NCBI GenBank assembly: GCA_027574665.1
Contig: CM050658.1
Location: forward strand, 21,588,317 to 21,652,316
DNA length: 64,000 bases
Reading direction: 5' to 3'
DNA from: Rhynochetos jubatus
Lineage: Eukaryota; Chordata; Aves; Eurypygiformes; Rhynochetidae
Below are positions 1 through 18,503 of the stretch, piece after piece. The notes under the pieces were generated by a model. It was not told the origin of the DNA. It was given only the letters and a program-made list of their open reading frames with translations, and did not search any database. Both the position numbers and the translations under genes were made by a program. Position 1 is the stretch's first letter. Every line of letters starts with the position of its first letter.

Positions 1-124
1 TTAACTCAATTTTACGAGCTTCCCTGTCTTTTCCTTGGATACTCCCCCTCTGCTGGAGGAAAAGGAGGGTGGAGGTGTGCAAGCGGCTTCATGGTACTTT
101 GCTGGCCAGAGTTAAACCACGACA
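1..124 (+). mobile_element. Solo LTR, 3' part (avian ERV family), cut by window edge
   Basis: The terminal part of an avian endogenous-retrovirus LTR in the same sense as SLC6A11. It ends in the diagnostic tail GAGTTAAACCACGACA at 124, and the preceding AAGCGGCTTCATGGTACTTTG aligns with the family pattern before the end. It matches the reverse complement of the LTR starting at 5075, which begins TGTCATGGTTTAACCCC on the + strand. The left end lies outside the window, so whether it is a solo LTR or part of a longer provirus cannot be seen. No retroviral coding sequence follows it. It lies in a SLC6A11 intron. Family identity is from memory of avian genomes; the match to the other copies is seen directly. 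Confidence 0.75.
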
Positions 125-2449
<2,325 letters not shown>

Positions 2450-5074
2450 TAATATCTTCCACATTCTATTTGTACATTTAGTTTCAGTGATGGAAGTGTC
2501 CACATGCTTAGCTTCACTCAGAAGTACTTCCCTTTTCCTTTAGTTATTTGCATGAATAATCATAAGCACATGCACATGTTTTTGTAGAACAGAGACCTAT
2601 AATGTTTCTTATAATTGTTTCAGAGGAAATATTTTATAAAATGTGATGTTTTCATCCTTTTTGATCATATCTGATCCTTGCACAAGCCACTCAGTACACA
2701 CAGGTGTACACAATAACATGTGTAATATACAGAATTTCACACATGTACAACCGCATGTGTGCACAGTATTTGATTGTATAACCTACATCTGCTTTAAAAT
2801 CCTACAAGGATTTGTTATTAAAACTCACCTGAGTTTGCTCTATGCTCCGAATGTCACTTTTCCCCATAGTTTACTGGCTCCTAGCCAGGACACAGTCGAA
2901 ATGGCCAGCATTTGATTGCTTATCTGCAGAGAGATCAGTAAAGAAATTGTTAATGACTTTGGTAGGTTTTAATCTTTCATGAATCAATACCAAAAGGATC
3001 TGACTCTCACAAAACCCTCATTCCATTTCACTGGCATGGGCAGGGATATGAGCACTACTTTTTTCTTCTGGTATCAGTAGTTATTGAACTGGTTTTCCTA
3101 GCACTCAACCGCCTATAATGCAAGATGGTAAACAGCAATTGGATTGTAACAGACTCCGTTATGATCTCCAGACAGAGAATTAAAATGTCGTTTTTCTATA
3201 AAAGAAATAATACAGTCCAAAAGCAAAAGAACCCCAAACACATCACCCCAATACACCAAAAGTGTGTGTGAATTCTAACCTACAGTTTTACTTGGAGAGC
3301 TCAGGAGACAGTTTTAGAAAATGCGGCCGTCTTTCAGCGTCTTAGCAACAATTCGCTTTTCTGTCAGAGAAACCCCAAACAGTAGGACCCTCCAGAAAGA
3401 GAGTGAGTTTGGATACTGGAAGTCACAGAGACACCAATGTATCCACAGCTGAAGGTCTGCAGAGCTGTCCAGTGGCAGTTACGGGTCCTTTGCCATCTAA
3501 ACATGCACAGTAACTTAGCAGCAACATAAGTTACGCTTTGCCTGGGTATGACAGCCAAAATTCCAAATGTTCTGCTGCATGAAGTAGTGCAAGTCCCCTA
3601 CAGCCTTCAGTGCTGATTGACATTATTTTCAGAGTAACGATAAATTTGCCCCACGAGTGGGTAGTGAATGTCCCTACAGAACAGTGAGTAATGAAAGTTT
3701 TCCCTAACTAGCATGAGTGATGCTGTAACAAAGGCACTACTCCTTTTCTCTCTTATTTAGTTTGATTTTTATTTCTTTCTAGTAGCACCCCATCTAGAAA
3801 CTATTCTGTCACTGCCTCAAGAACTGCCATAAACTTTTTACTATGGTTTTGTAACTCATTACAAAAAGCAGGAGATTTGATGTGTGATCAGAGAGCTTAT
3901 GTAATCCTTCTGACCCTGGCAGCATAGCTTGTAAAAAACACCAGCAGCTCTTTTAAAGCTCTTGAGCAAGGTGCTGCAATGGAATAGTTTTTACTGAATT
4001 CAAACTTCACAATTCCTCCATCAAAATGGTTTCACAAATGTCCTGAATAGGACAGATTTTATTGTGTGCTGAAATATGATTCTTAAGAAATCTGAGGAAA
4101 GGAGTGGGACAGAAGGTAACTGCAGAAAGCAGCTGAGTTAAACAGGGCTGTTAACATCAGGACATAAAGAGCAGCCATGCAGTGGAAAGCAGGATTAGGT
4201 CTATATTCTAGCTACTACTTACAAAAACGACAAACAAGCTATGGACTTGCCTCTTGTAATACCCACAGTGTGTTGTCTGATTGTAACATCTACTTCCACT
4301 CTTTTTGCACCCTGTTTTACTAATTTCTTTTTTTCTGAGGGAAACTTGCAGTGGAAAATAATGACATCAGGTATAGTGGGAAAATGGGAAAATCAAAACC
4401 GCATGTGGGTTTTTCTTATTAGAAATCTCATCTAATTCATTAACATTGTAAATGAATTGAAATGTCACTTCACATCTCTGAAATGGAAAGGAATTTTCAT
4501 TGTCCTTACTTCTGTAATACGTGACTACAGATCCTGCCTGGATTTACAACAGTTCATACCAAAAATAACTTATAAAGAGATTAAAGTAATGGCAGTACCA
4601 TCAGCAGGCAGTGTTTTCCCCATATAAATAAAATAAAGGTATACTGATGTTTCCTTTAATTTTTAGCAAGCTAATTCCTAATCCATTCAGACCTTCTTAA
4701 GGGATGGATTAACTTCTGACAACCTCAGTAGTTGGAAGAGGAAAATTTTCTTCCTGCTTCATGTGCTCTGTATTTGCAGAACCAATCCAGCTCCCTGCTG
4801 GACACTGCAGGTTCCCACCAGGGGAAATGCCATTTGGCTTGGCAGCACCACTCCTGGGAACCGGAGGCTGCACCTCAGCGGGTCAATTTTTATGTCTGAG
4901 CCCCATGTACAAACCAAGGGTTAGCTGCCATGTTGCCACTGTGATGCTGAAGACCAATGAGTGAGTTCACACACTGTCAACAAGTGGACACAACTTTTAA
5001 GAAATGAAGATATGCCCAGGATCAAGCATCTAGACTAAGAGGAAAAGAGGAATGGGAATTGGTCTTGAGGGGTT

Positions 5075-5651
5075 TGTCATGGTTTAACCCCAGGTGGCAA
5101 CCAAGCCCCACAGAGCCACTCAATCATTCTCCCCACAGCAGGATGGGGGCGAGAATCAGAAGAGTAAAAGTGAGAAAACTTGGTCGTTGAGATAAAAACA
5201 GTTTAATAGGTAAAGCAAAAGCTGCACATGCAAGAAAAGCAAAACAAGGAATTAATTCCTCACTTCCCATGGGTAGGCAGGTGTTCAGCCATCCCCGGGA
5301 AAGCAGGGCTCCATCATCCATAATAGCTACTTGGGACATAACTTCAAATGTCTTCCACCCCTCGTCCTTCTTCCCCCAGCTTTACACCCTGAACATGACT
5401 CTGTATGGTCTGGAATGGTCTGGTCATTTGGGGTCAGCTGTCCCGGCTGTGTCCCCTCCCAGCTCCTTGTGTCCCCCCAGCCCACTCACTGGTGGGGTGA
5501 GAGGCAGAAAAGGCCTTGGCTGTGTGTCAGCACTGCTCAGCAGTAACGAAACATCCCTGGGTTATCAACGCTGTTTCCAGCACAAACCCAAAACAGCCCC
5601 ACACTGGCCACTGTGAAGGAAATTGACTCTATCCCAGCCAAACCCAGCACA
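5075..5651 (-). mobile_element. Solo LTR, complete (avian ERV family), antisense to SLC6A11
   Basis: A 577-bp element with canonical TG...CA ends. On the minus strand it begins TGTGCTGGGTTTGGCTGGG at 5651 and ends GGTTAAACCATGACA at 5075. Minus-strand signals fit an LTR: a degraded TATA region (TGTAAAG near 5386; family form TATAAAG), then a poly(A) signal ATTAAA (complement of 5202-5207) in CCTATTAAACTG. No internal retroviral sequence borders it, so it is a solo LTR formed by LTR-LTR recombination. The 5-bp flanks do not match as a target-site duplication by eye. The open frames at 5124-5616 in either direction are LTR sequence, not genes. The family is abundant in neoavian genomes (from memory). 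Confidence 0.88.
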
Positions 5652-8082
5652 GAATCCATAAAGGCAAGGAAGTAACTGGAGGGATGCAAAAGGCTCTGTG
5701 GGCTCTTCTCTCTGATCAGAGATGTTTCTTAAGGAAAGCACAATCTGTTTTCAGCGGTCAGACAGGGAGAGGATAATTCTTGAATTATTCAGGTGATTGG
5801 CAAGACATCAATTTGTATGAATGTGAAGTTTTCATAAAAATTTGAAGTTTTCCTTTCATTTGGAATCAGTTTGGTCTTCTGTCAGGCTCTGATGCCTTCC
5901 TACCAAGGATGCTTATAAAAAATTGATGGAAACTTAGATAAACTTCATGTTATCCTTCCAATGGTTCTTGGGTGTTTTAAAATTAATTGGTTTGACAATC
6001 AGTGGATCCAGATCCACCTCTCAGTTTTCCTTCCTGTAGCAGAAAAGAAGACTAGAGTACAGGTTACACACTTCTATCTAAGCGGAAAAACAGAAGGATT
6101 TGAGGGTTAGTAGAATTTCTGCAAAGATAAAAGAAGTATGGAAATTAAAATTGGAAGTGGTATCTTCACTAGGAGATGAAAACCTGCTAGGGCCCCAGAG
6201 AACTGAGTGTTCAGTCTGTGACTGTCTCACAGGGGAAGAAGATGCTGGGGGCTGGGGCTGTGTCATGCCAAAAGAACAGGCACCTCACTAAGTGGGGATG
6301 ATGAAAATAACCTTGGGTTCACTTTTCTCCATTTCCTTGGAGAAATGCATAGCTACCCTGTAACTATTTTGTACCATGGCACTGCAGTCTGTGGGTCTTC
6401 CGTGTGAGAGCAGTGAGTCTGTGCTCCTCTTGCTCTCTCACCGACGATACGGTTAGATAGGATTGTCCATCTTAAACCATTTGGGCCTTGCCCTGGGACC
6501 TTCCTTCAAGAGGAAGCAGCAGAAACTGCCAGGGGTTCTGAAGGTGCACAGGGAGCCAAGTGTCTCTACCTCAACCCCTTTTCGCATCGTTAGGAACCAG
6601 CAGCTCTCAAATGTCCGGCGCCACACCATTCACCAGAAAAAAATACCCTGCTGCTTGGACTGCATTTGAAGCCTGAGAAATAACTAAAATAAATCTTATC
6701 TGCAGAAAACAGACTGTTCCAACTGGAGGAAGCATATGACTGGTGAGCAGCCAGATCCATCCCAATGAAGTAGTATCTCTTTTTTTTCCCCCAAAGGATT
6801 AAAAAAATACATCTTTCTGACATCTCTTATCGACAGAGTTTTATCACACTTACTTTTAATTTCTCAGCCTCGAATGCACCAGTTTCTTAGGCGAGACAGG
6901 CTGGGGTGAGAATCTCTCCAGAGCTACTTCAGTGCAGAAACACACGGAGAAGAGTGTTAGGAAGATGATATTTTTCTTTGTTTTATTTCTCTACAAAGCA
7001 CAAAGAACTCTGTGCTCCTGGTTGCTTTCTTTTAGATTGCTATTTTGCTTTAAACATCCAAAGTGTATTAGTACCCTGACTGTGCATAACTACAGGAGGC
7101 AATTTTGTATGAAAAGCAAAAAAATGGATTCGGGTTAGAATTCTGGCCATTTTCAGAAAGTATTTTAAAGGACCCATTTACCCCTGCTGATGGACAAACA
7201 GCGTGAGAGAGTTCATACCTGAAAGAAGTGCGAACATTGCTGATCTACAAATGGGACTATTCATTCCTTTTCACTTCTGGACAAATTTTGGCAATTTATG
7301 GATGATATGCCATATAGAATTCTTTTTACTATGAAATGATTATGAAAACATAAAGACATTCTCAAAATAGAGGTTAAAATTAACTGCAGACCAGGTGCTG
7401 AGAGGCCAAAGCCTCCCGGGGCCCAAGGGCCATAGTCCAGCTGATTACTCTCTTTGTGCTATTGAAATGCATGCCTGCTTCCGGACATTCGGAACATATG
7501 TGCCTGGTGCCGAGTCCAAGTCAGTGACAGAGCTTTGAGCAGCTGTGGGATGCAGCGCGGGGCTCATTAGTGAAGGAATAAAGTGCTGGAACCACCACCT
7601 CACTTTCAGCTTAATAAACTGAAGAGATAAACTTACAGGATAAAACTACCAAGTGAACCAAGCAACAGGACAGAGAAATTACCAAAGTTTGGCCAGAATA
7701 TGTGCAGAATTGTCTCTGATTCTCAAAAAGTCGCTATGAATCTGTGACAGTGATGGCAATCATTACCGAAGGTGTGGATTCAGATCCTGTTAGATCTGAC
7801 AGGGTCATATCTTCTCATAGATAGCTTGCACAAAAATTTTCTTCAGAGCTGTGGTAGGGTGGGAATAAACCAGACAAAGGTATAGGGTTGCCAGAGCTAC
7901 AGGGTTGCCTTGTGTTTCAGTGGTTTACAATCCCAGTTTACTCTCAGGCATCCCGGTTAGATTACTACTTTCTGATGTACACAGCTGTCTCTTGTAGTAA
8001 ACAGTCCTAAGAGACTGACTAACATGATAAATCATTCCTACCTCCTCATCTGTCAAGCCTGAAGTGCTGTCTGAGAGCAGGG

Positions 8083-8651
8083 TGAACCACACAGCTGCTC
8101 ACCAGTGGGATGGGGGAGGGAATTGGAAGAGTAAAAGTAAGAACACTTGTGGTTTGAGATCAGAACAGTTTAATAATTGAAATAAAATGAAGTTAAATTG
8201 CAAAAAATTAATAATAATAATAATAATGATGCAATGAAAAGGAAAATAACAAAAAAAGTGAGAGAAATAAACCCAAGAAAGACAAGTGATGCAAATGAAA
8301 AACAATTGCTCACCACCAACCGACTGAAGCCCAGGTCTGTCTCTGAGATTGACCACCACCCCCAACCAACTCCCCCCAGTTTCTCTACTGAACACAATGC
8401 TGTACGGTATGGAATATCCCCTTGGGCAGTTTGGGTCAGTTGTCCCAGCTGTGCCCCCTCCCAGCCCCTTGTGTACCTCCTCGCTGGCAGAGCATGGGAA
8501 GCTGAGAAGTTCTTGACTTAGTCCAAGCACTGCTTAGCAACAACCAAAACACCAGTGTGTTATCAACATTATTCTCATGCTCCATCCACACCCCAGCACT
8601 ACACCAGCTACTCGGAGGAAAAGTAGGTCTGACCCAGCTGAAACCAGCACA
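8083..8651 (-). mobile_element. Diverged solo LTR, same family, antisense to SLC6A11
   Basis: About 569 bp that aligns along its length with the LTR at 5075-5651. The shared blocks are TGGGATGGGGG...GGAAGAGTAAAAGT near 8105, ACAGTTTAATA (minus-strand ATTAAA poly(A) signal, 8169-8174), TGGAATATCCC...TTGGGTCAGTTGTCCCAGCTGTG near 8410-8450, and ACCAGCACA at 8651. It is more diverged, with an AT-rich insertion carrying (AAT)n at 8208-8228 and a damaged end at 8083. It represents an older copy or another subfamily. The 143-residue minus-strand frame (8099-8530) and its neighbours lie within this LTR and are not genes. Confidence 0.82.
8208..8228 (+). repeat. (AAT)n microsatellite
   Basis: About seven tandem AAT units inside the LTR at 8083-8651, near its polyadenylation region. 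Confidence 0.9.
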
Positions 8652-8792
8652 CAAGGGTATTATGATGGTATCTTCCTGCAAATGCTTCTTCCTGACTGAT
8701 TTCTCTCAGGCACAATAGCAACTGGGAGATTACTCTTAATGAGCAACTTCATTCCTGCAGCCTAGGGTTCTATGGCTCAGCTTATAAAATAA

Positions 8793-12553
<3,761 letters not shown>

Positions 12554-12691
12554 TTCGTGTGTGTTGAAAGCCTCGTGACAGCTGTTGTAGATATGTACCC
12601 AAAGATTTTCCGAAGGGGCTACAGAAGAGAACTGTTGATTCTTGGTCTTTCCATCGTGTCATACTTCATTGGCCTAATAATGTTAACTGAG
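12554..12691 (+). CDS. SLC6A11: SLC6A11 (GAT-3) coding exon, TM8 end-TM9 (probably exon 10)
   Basis: A 138-nt, 46-codon exon in phase 0 at both ends, after a TAG acceptor and before GTAAGA. It encodes [16 protein letters not shown], then [15 protein letters not shown] and [15 protein letters not shown], that is the end of transmembrane helix 8, the basic intracellular loop 4 (RRGYRRE) and transmembrane helix 9. The segment is almost identical to what I recall of mammalian GAT-3. Loop basicity and helix hydrophobicity fit the 12-helix SLC6 topology. The acceptor is weaker than those of the other exons, but the frame joins perfectly on both sides. Confidence 0.94.
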
Positions 12692-13149
12692 GTAAGATGT
12701 GCTTTGTTGTACTCCTGCAGAAAAAAGGAAATGGTTTTCTGTTTATAAGCATTACAGATAAAATGCAAGAATATTTGCCATAGACAAAATTCACTGTGAG
12801 GAATATGACTACAAAATACTTGAGAGACTGCTCTCAACTCTTGTGTAGCATTTGAAATGGGAAATGTGTCCTCAGGTGAGCTTAGGAAATATTTTAGTCA
12901 AAGTTACACAGCCAAGGAAATTCCATCTGCTTTGCACTAGCCAACCAGACAGAATGACGGTGGTTTCTGCTTATTTACTCTGGGCAGACCAGTCTGAAAA
13001 CAACTGTTTTGGATGAATAGGTCAATAAAGAAGATGAAGTAAAGTGAAAATAAAAAACTAAAACATCTTTGATCTTTATATCACCAGGGCAGGTCAATCG
13101 ATACAGAAATTCCTTTGCTAAGAGTGAAACAAACACAAAACCCACCAAA

Positions 13150-13171
13150 ACCACTCCCCCCCACCCCCCCA
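13150..13171 (-). other. C-rich run, potential G-quadruplex on the minus strand
   Basis: Two C runs of about seven each separated by CCA/A-type breaks, following the CCACC-rich stretch near 13140. The minus strand, which is the non-transcribed-gene sense for SLC6A11, therefore carries consecutive G runs. This is a sequence-composition call only. Confidence 0.5.
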
Positions 13172-15026
13172 TTATTTTTATTGTCCCCAAACCAAACAGG
13201 GTTTTTGCTTTGGGATGTTCTAAAGCAAACAATTCTGAGGGTGTCAGTCCATTCCACCAGTTTCTCAAGGATCCTTTGCTACTTGGTAGGAGTTCAGCCT
13301 TGCTGCTGTGTACTTGCTTTAGAGTGGCTTATCCAGAGTCGTCTTCTCCTTCACTTTGCCCTCTCAAGACAGGAAGAAAAGGGGCAGAGTCTGCCCTCTC
13401 CCCTGCCCATATTCTTTTGCTTGCTGGGCCACTAGAGCCTCCCTGCACTGGGGAGGTTTTCAAATTGCTGTTACTGAAAACGAGCACATTTCACCCCCAA
13501 AAAAGGCATAAGGCACTTGTAAGCATGTTCTGTTGCCCTCAGTATGGAAGACTGTACAATGAATCAAATAAATCAACAAATCAACAAATACTAGCTTTAG
13601 ATTCACTTTCAGGAAAGAAAAACCAAAGATGGGGAGGAAAATGGAGACTAGGATAAAATGTAACTTTTATTGGTGTTTATAATGACAGTTCGTGCCAGAC
13701 TAATCAGATATTTTTCTGTGAGAAGAGATTGGACACCGTATAAAGCAAATACAGTTGTGCAGAATTTTTATACACTTCAGTGAAGGAACGGAAAATTCAC
13801 CACAAGAATCCAAATGACAAGGACTCGGACGAGTAACTGGACAACGAGGAGATGATGACTGCCGGTGTTAAAAGAGACTGGCTGAACTGAGATGCTCAGT
13901 GCAGTTACCCGGACAGGGCTGGGGAGCAATTTTATCCAGTGTCTGTAGCTGACCTATGGAAACCGGTCACATACAGCCATTGGCTACATGTGACGTGCTC
14001 TTTTGCAATGTATTCCTTCTTCATTTTAAATTTTGAACCTATTGGCAGATTTCAGTCAATTTAACAGTAGTTTCACAGATAAGTCCTTTTTCATTAAAGT
14101 CCAGCGTTCATGAAAGCTGGCAGACAGATAAAGAAATCCTGGAAGTGTCCTTATTGTTCAAAAGAACAAAGCGCGAGTTCAGTCTTTATTAAAAACCACA
14201 GAATTCACAAAAAAAGTGTAGCCTACTGAGTGCATGAAGTAAAAGGGCTCACAGTCATCTGTAAGATTTAAGTCCAAATCACACTTCATTAACTCTGATG
14301 TTCGGTGTCACAGAAGAAGGCATGAGGACAGGGAAGGACTGGCTGACTAGAGTATTGAAGGTGGGGTGAACTATACTAGCACAAAGTATTAAGGTTGTCC
14401 TTACAGTGATAAGCATTTCCAGCAGTCATTGAAGAGGATTAGGAAAGAGGAATATCTGAATCTGAAACTAAGCATTAAAATATGCTGCAGACATAAAACC
14501 ATGTTTCTTAGATATTTCGGGAAGGTATTTTCAATTGAGAGATGAATATAGTCTGATGTCTGGACAAGGTAATAGTCCAATGGAAATCTGAAGTCTGACT
14601 CTGGATACTTGTATTCAGACCGGAACAGCATGCAAAGTGAGAGCAGTGAGGATGATCCTTGGAGTACACAGCTGATTTTACCAGAAACTAGCAAAATGAT
14701 GATAGTATTAGCAAGGGTGTGTGATTGCTTTCCCTAAGTTCATCATAGATGTAACACTGAGTATAAACATGAACTATTTCTGCAAAAAGAATGGCTCCCT
14801 TTCCCTCATCCCCAATCCAGGGTGTGTCAGCTGGCCGTGAATAGTTAGGCTGAAAATTAAGCACGGATTTCTATCCATCAGAATGGTGAGATTCTAGAAG
14901 AAAATTGCTCTGGCTTTAAACTGGAATTCGTATGGTCATAGAGTTTATGAAAGTTATTATGTCACATAGTTCCCTGTGAGAACAGAAGAATTGACGCTGG
15001 CTGGTTAAGAATTTTTCCAGATGTGT

Positions 15027-15070
15027 GTCCCTGTAAGTTGAGCATTGAAGCACAGCAACCTTACAGGGAC
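15027..15070. repeat. Short perfect inverted repeat (hairpin)
   Basis: GTCCCTGTAAG at 15027-15037 is exactly complementary to CTTACAGGGAC at 15060-15070. Three further pairs (TTG/CAA) follow after a one-base bulge, leaving a loop of about 15 nt. The element lies in an SLC6A11 intron. It is shorter than a typical microRNA precursor stem. Confidence 0.7.
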
Positions 15071-17405
15071 CGATCTGCCTGTAATCATTCTTACTCTCAG
15101 CAAGATAAATCGTCTTTGCTTTGCACAATGCAGAAATTTTGGAGTAATTCCTCCTAAGCAGAGCACTGAGAGGTACATTATGGAGATTTGCAGGCTAAAA
15201 GAAATATAAGCATGGAGAGTGAAGAGGAAGGAAGTTTGGCAAAATGAGAGGAGTGCTCAGGAGGACTTCTGCAGAACGGTGTTCCTTGCATTGTATTCTC
15301 TTAGTTGGTTTATCACTACATTTCCAATTTGCTCAGAGATTTGCTGAAGCTCTCGGTGAGCTCTTTGCTCTCTCTCACTTTGGAGATTTTGGGAAGCTGT
15401 CAGCTGGCAGAGCAGTGTAGCTAATAATCAAAAAAGCGACTGCAGTAGGAGAAAAAAAATCTCACAAATTAAGAAAAATTTACTTCAACTGTTGCATTCT
15501 GGTTGAGGAGGGCTGACAATCCACTGTGCTTTTGCTGTAACTTTCTGCTCAACGGAAAACTTAAAGGGCAGGGAAACAGTGTTTTCTCAGTATCTCCAGA
15601 GAGACATAAGCTGTTACTGGGAGATGTGACTTATTTTCATCATCAACCAGGCAATCTAAGCAGCTGTGATCCACTGCAGAAATGACACGCTGGTAGAGAA
15701 CACTCCATCCCATGGTATTTCAGTAAGGCATCACAGCATTCTGCATGACTGGGACTTCCCAGGGTGAAAATATATCCCAACACTGTCCTTATCATCACCT
15801 GCATTTCCAATTACACATTCTGGGATTTATTCAGGCTTTGAATTCTTCATAAAAGATACTTTATCTTATAGCAAAACTTTCTCATTCAGATATATGGTCA
15901 TTTCCTAATTACACAGTGCTAGTTTTGGCTTTAGAACCTTCTTGAGTTCGGTAAGGTTTAGACAGGATCTCAAATTTACAGAGTCCATCGTAACTTACCT
16001 TCAGTTCATTAATGCAGTGAACAAAAAGGGAGAAATCCTGGGTATTGGTTTTGATTTAGTTTTCTTTATGTTTTTAGGGCTCTCTTCCATTTGCAGAAAA
16101 TTGTCTGAGATGTAATGGATCATATGTACTGCCCCAATAGCATTACTTTTCAACGGGAGAGATGATCTCAAGCCCCTATTTCCTTCACACAGCTTTCTGC
16201 AAAGAGGGAAGTCTTAGGATTCCTTTCTATTGAAATAATCTTGCGTGACTCTCCTCCTCCTTTTAGTTCAATATTGAACACATATGTGACAAAAGGTTAA
16301 GTATCCTGCATAGAAAGTGTTAAAATATTATTCATATGATTTTAACAGTCAGGTTATCCATGATGTTATTAATTAGACTTCATAGGTTTTATTCCCATCT
16401 TGCCCCGAGGCAAAGGCTCTAGAAAGCCAGCCAGTTCTCTGAACAGATCCGAGTGTCATAAACAAGAGAACAAACATGGGAACAGATGACAAGAATTATG
16501 TCTTTGATAGATTGATAGAGTTGAGTCAAACAGTGAGTATGTGAGGATGTCTTACTTAAGCACATTTACCTGTTTCATACTGGTTGGTATTGTGGCACCA
16601 CTGAACACAGGAAATTACGGTCATTGACAGCATAGCGTGCGTTCTGTATGTGTGCCACGCTGACTTAGCACACTGCTTGGTTTTGATTGCTCTCCTTTCT
16701 GGGGGGGCAGAAGTTGCTATTTTAAAGCCATTTGGAGAACAATTTTTAACTGGTTAGGAAAACATTTTAAAAAATCTTGCTTGGTGATTCTTATTTCACT
16801 CTCTTTATTTTTTCAAATACTAGTGACTTGTTAAAGTAGTGTGGCTTAAAGGCTGTCAGCTACATTTGAACTTTGTAGGTCAGTTTACACCTCTTACGGC
16901 CCCTGTGCCATTGGAGAGTCCTTTCAGTTGCTACAGATTTTACCTTCTTTCCCCACATTTACGTAATTCTTTTACCTTTTTGTGCACAGGCACAAACCCA
17001 AGACCCTGCATCTTCACGTGCACTGATCTGGAGACCAAAAGCAGCTGTAGTTACCTACAGCTTGGTGTCATACAAATGAAGTTGGAAAAAAGCATGGAGG
17101 TGGGAGAGTGTTTTGGAAACAAGTCAGGTGTCGCTCTTTCCACTCCAGGATTCACTACCTTCAAGCAATGCACAGTATTCAGCTGGCATAGGGAATAATC
17201 TTAAGTGCTGTGGAAGAAAAAAACCATTCACACTACCAAATCACTGGGAAATGAATACTCTTTGTTCAAGAAGGAACCCACTTTAGTAGGAAGATTGCCA
17301 GGGAACCACCAGATTGACTGTCTGATTACAGCCATATTTGCTATGAAATATTCCTACTGGTGCCAACACAGTATTTTCTTTCTTCTTGCTGTTTTTGTCT
17401 TTCAG

Positions 17406-17508
17406 GGTGGGATGTATGTCTTTCAGTTGTTCGACTCTTATGCAGCTAGCGGCATGTGCCTTCTTTTTGTTGCCATATTTGAATGTGTCTGCATAGGCTG
17501 GGTTTATG
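17406..17508 (+). CDS. SLC6A11: SLC6A11 (GAT-3) coding exon, TM10 (probably exon 11)
   Basis: A 103-nt exon after GTCTTTCAG and before GTGAGT, starting in phase 0 and ending one base into a Gly codon. It encodes [20 protein letters not shown], then [15 protein letters not shown], which is transmembrane helix 10 with the highly conserved [11 protein letters not shown] motif lining the extracellular vestibule of GABA-type SLC6 transporters. The exon size is standard. It is close to invariant compared with mammalian GAT-3 from memory. The open frame extends upstream and downstream into intron by chance; the splice signals and joins to 12691 and 18403 set the limits. Confidence 0.95.
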
Positions 17509-18402
17509 GTGAGTTACCGAAAATTGCTGTGGTTTTGGGTTTTTATGAAGGCTTCCTGTTTGCATAAAAGCAATGTGAAAACCTTCTACCCCTACGGAGC
17601 GGCACCCTCCACATCATGCCTGTGCCCTACCAAAAGTCAGGAATGCCTTTTATTCCATTCTAAGTAACAAAGATAGTGGGATGGTTTATCTTTTTTCCCC
17701 CTTGGCCCTTGTCAGGACTGACTTCCACCTTCCATCAGCAAGGAAGTCCTGTGCTGCCATAGAAAATAGGGGTGGCAAATAAGTCTTTTTTCTCTGACAA
17801 AGCCTCTGTGCAGGGCATGTTCCCTTCCACTTCTGACGCTCATGGGTAAGTCCAGGGAAGACGGATTCATGTCTTGTTAACACAAAAGTGACACAGGAAT
17901 GTCCCTAGCTCTGCTTTTTATGTCAGGAAAGCCACGAGGAGACCCCCAGAGTCCTGGGTATGTTCATAGTCACATCCATGTATGTTCATGGTCACACCCT
18001 CAAGCATTGTTTGCTCACCAAGGACTGACAGTTTTACTTTGTAAAGCAATGTAGGAACTTCAGATCACGCCTATCGCCAGCTATCTAGGGATTCACACAA
18101 GCCTGTAGCACGTATGTACTCTTTAACTGGGCTGGCGCAGGCTGTCACTGACCAGAAGCCATTCGTTTGACAGCTCACCCACTCCTACTCTCCGTTCCTA
18201 TTGGTCACGTACGGACGTAGGCAACAATTTCTGCCACAAGTATGGAGCAGATGTCGGGGAGATGTATGTGTCAGGGACAGAGACAGCAGCTTCAGTCTTT
18301 GCACTTCTGTCACCACCTCTGTTTTTGCTGTTTTAAATACTGACGTGTACAACCTCTTACATGTACATTCTACAGCTGCTTTTTGCTGGTTTTTTTGGGC
18401 AG
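17509..18402 (+). other. SLC6A11: SLC6A11 intron
   Basis: A 0.9-kb intron containing a 22-bp direct tandem duplication at 17959-18002 and otherwise nothing I recognise. The acceptor is GGTTTTTTTGGGCAG. Confidence 0.85.
17959..18002 (+). repeat. 22-bp tandem direct repeat, two copies
   Basis: TATGTTCATAGTCACATCCATG is followed directly by a second copy, TATGTTCATGGTCACACCCTC, with a few mismatches. It is a small local duplication within an intron. Confidence 0.75.
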
Positions 18403-18503
18403 GCAGCAATCGCTTTTATGATAACATTGAAGATATGATTGGGTACAAACCCCTGCGACTGATTAAATGGTGCTGGATGGTCTTGACTCCGGGTATTTGC
18501 GCA
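18403..18503 (+). CDS. SLC6A11: SLC6A11 (GAT-3) coding exon, IL5-TM11 (probably exon 12)
   Basis: A 101-nt exon after GGGCAG and before GTAAGT, completing the split Gly codon and ending in phase 0 after GCA. It encodes [18 protein letters not shown], then [16 protein letters not shown], that is the conserved intracellular loop 5 ([14 protein letters not shown]) and the first part of transmembrane helix 11. The loop is a family signature of GABA/taurine/creatine-type SLC6 transporters. The length is the standard 101 nt. The donor reads GCA|GTAAGT, so the exon ends on a full codon and the next begins with Gly-Ile. Confidence 0.95.

Larger units (their letters stand above)
12692..17405 (+). other. 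SLC6A11: SLC6A11 intron
   Basis: A 4.7-kb intron. It holds a C-rich run at 13150-13171 (G-quadruplex potential on the minus strand), a small perfect hairpin at 15027-15070, and no transposon that I recognise. The 195-codon open frame at 13069-13656 has no recognisable domain and looks like chance. The acceptor is GCTGTTTTTGTCTTTCAG. Confidence 0.8.

Noticed and set aside
2698..2770. Cluster of ACATGT/CACATGTG-like motifs
   Set aside because: Looks like a degenerate CA/TG-rich stretch. No spacing or symmetry is convincing enough to call a regulatory element.
8099..8530. 143-codon minus-strand frame
   Set aside because: It lies wholly inside the LTR at 8083-8651, with a poly-isoleucine stretch encoded by the (AAT)n repeat.
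13069..13656. 195-codon open frame on the + strand, the longest in the window
   Set aside because: It lies within an SLC6A11 intron, has low-complexity Pro/Thr-rich sequence from a C-rich run, no domain that I recognise and no splice logic. It looks like a chance frame.
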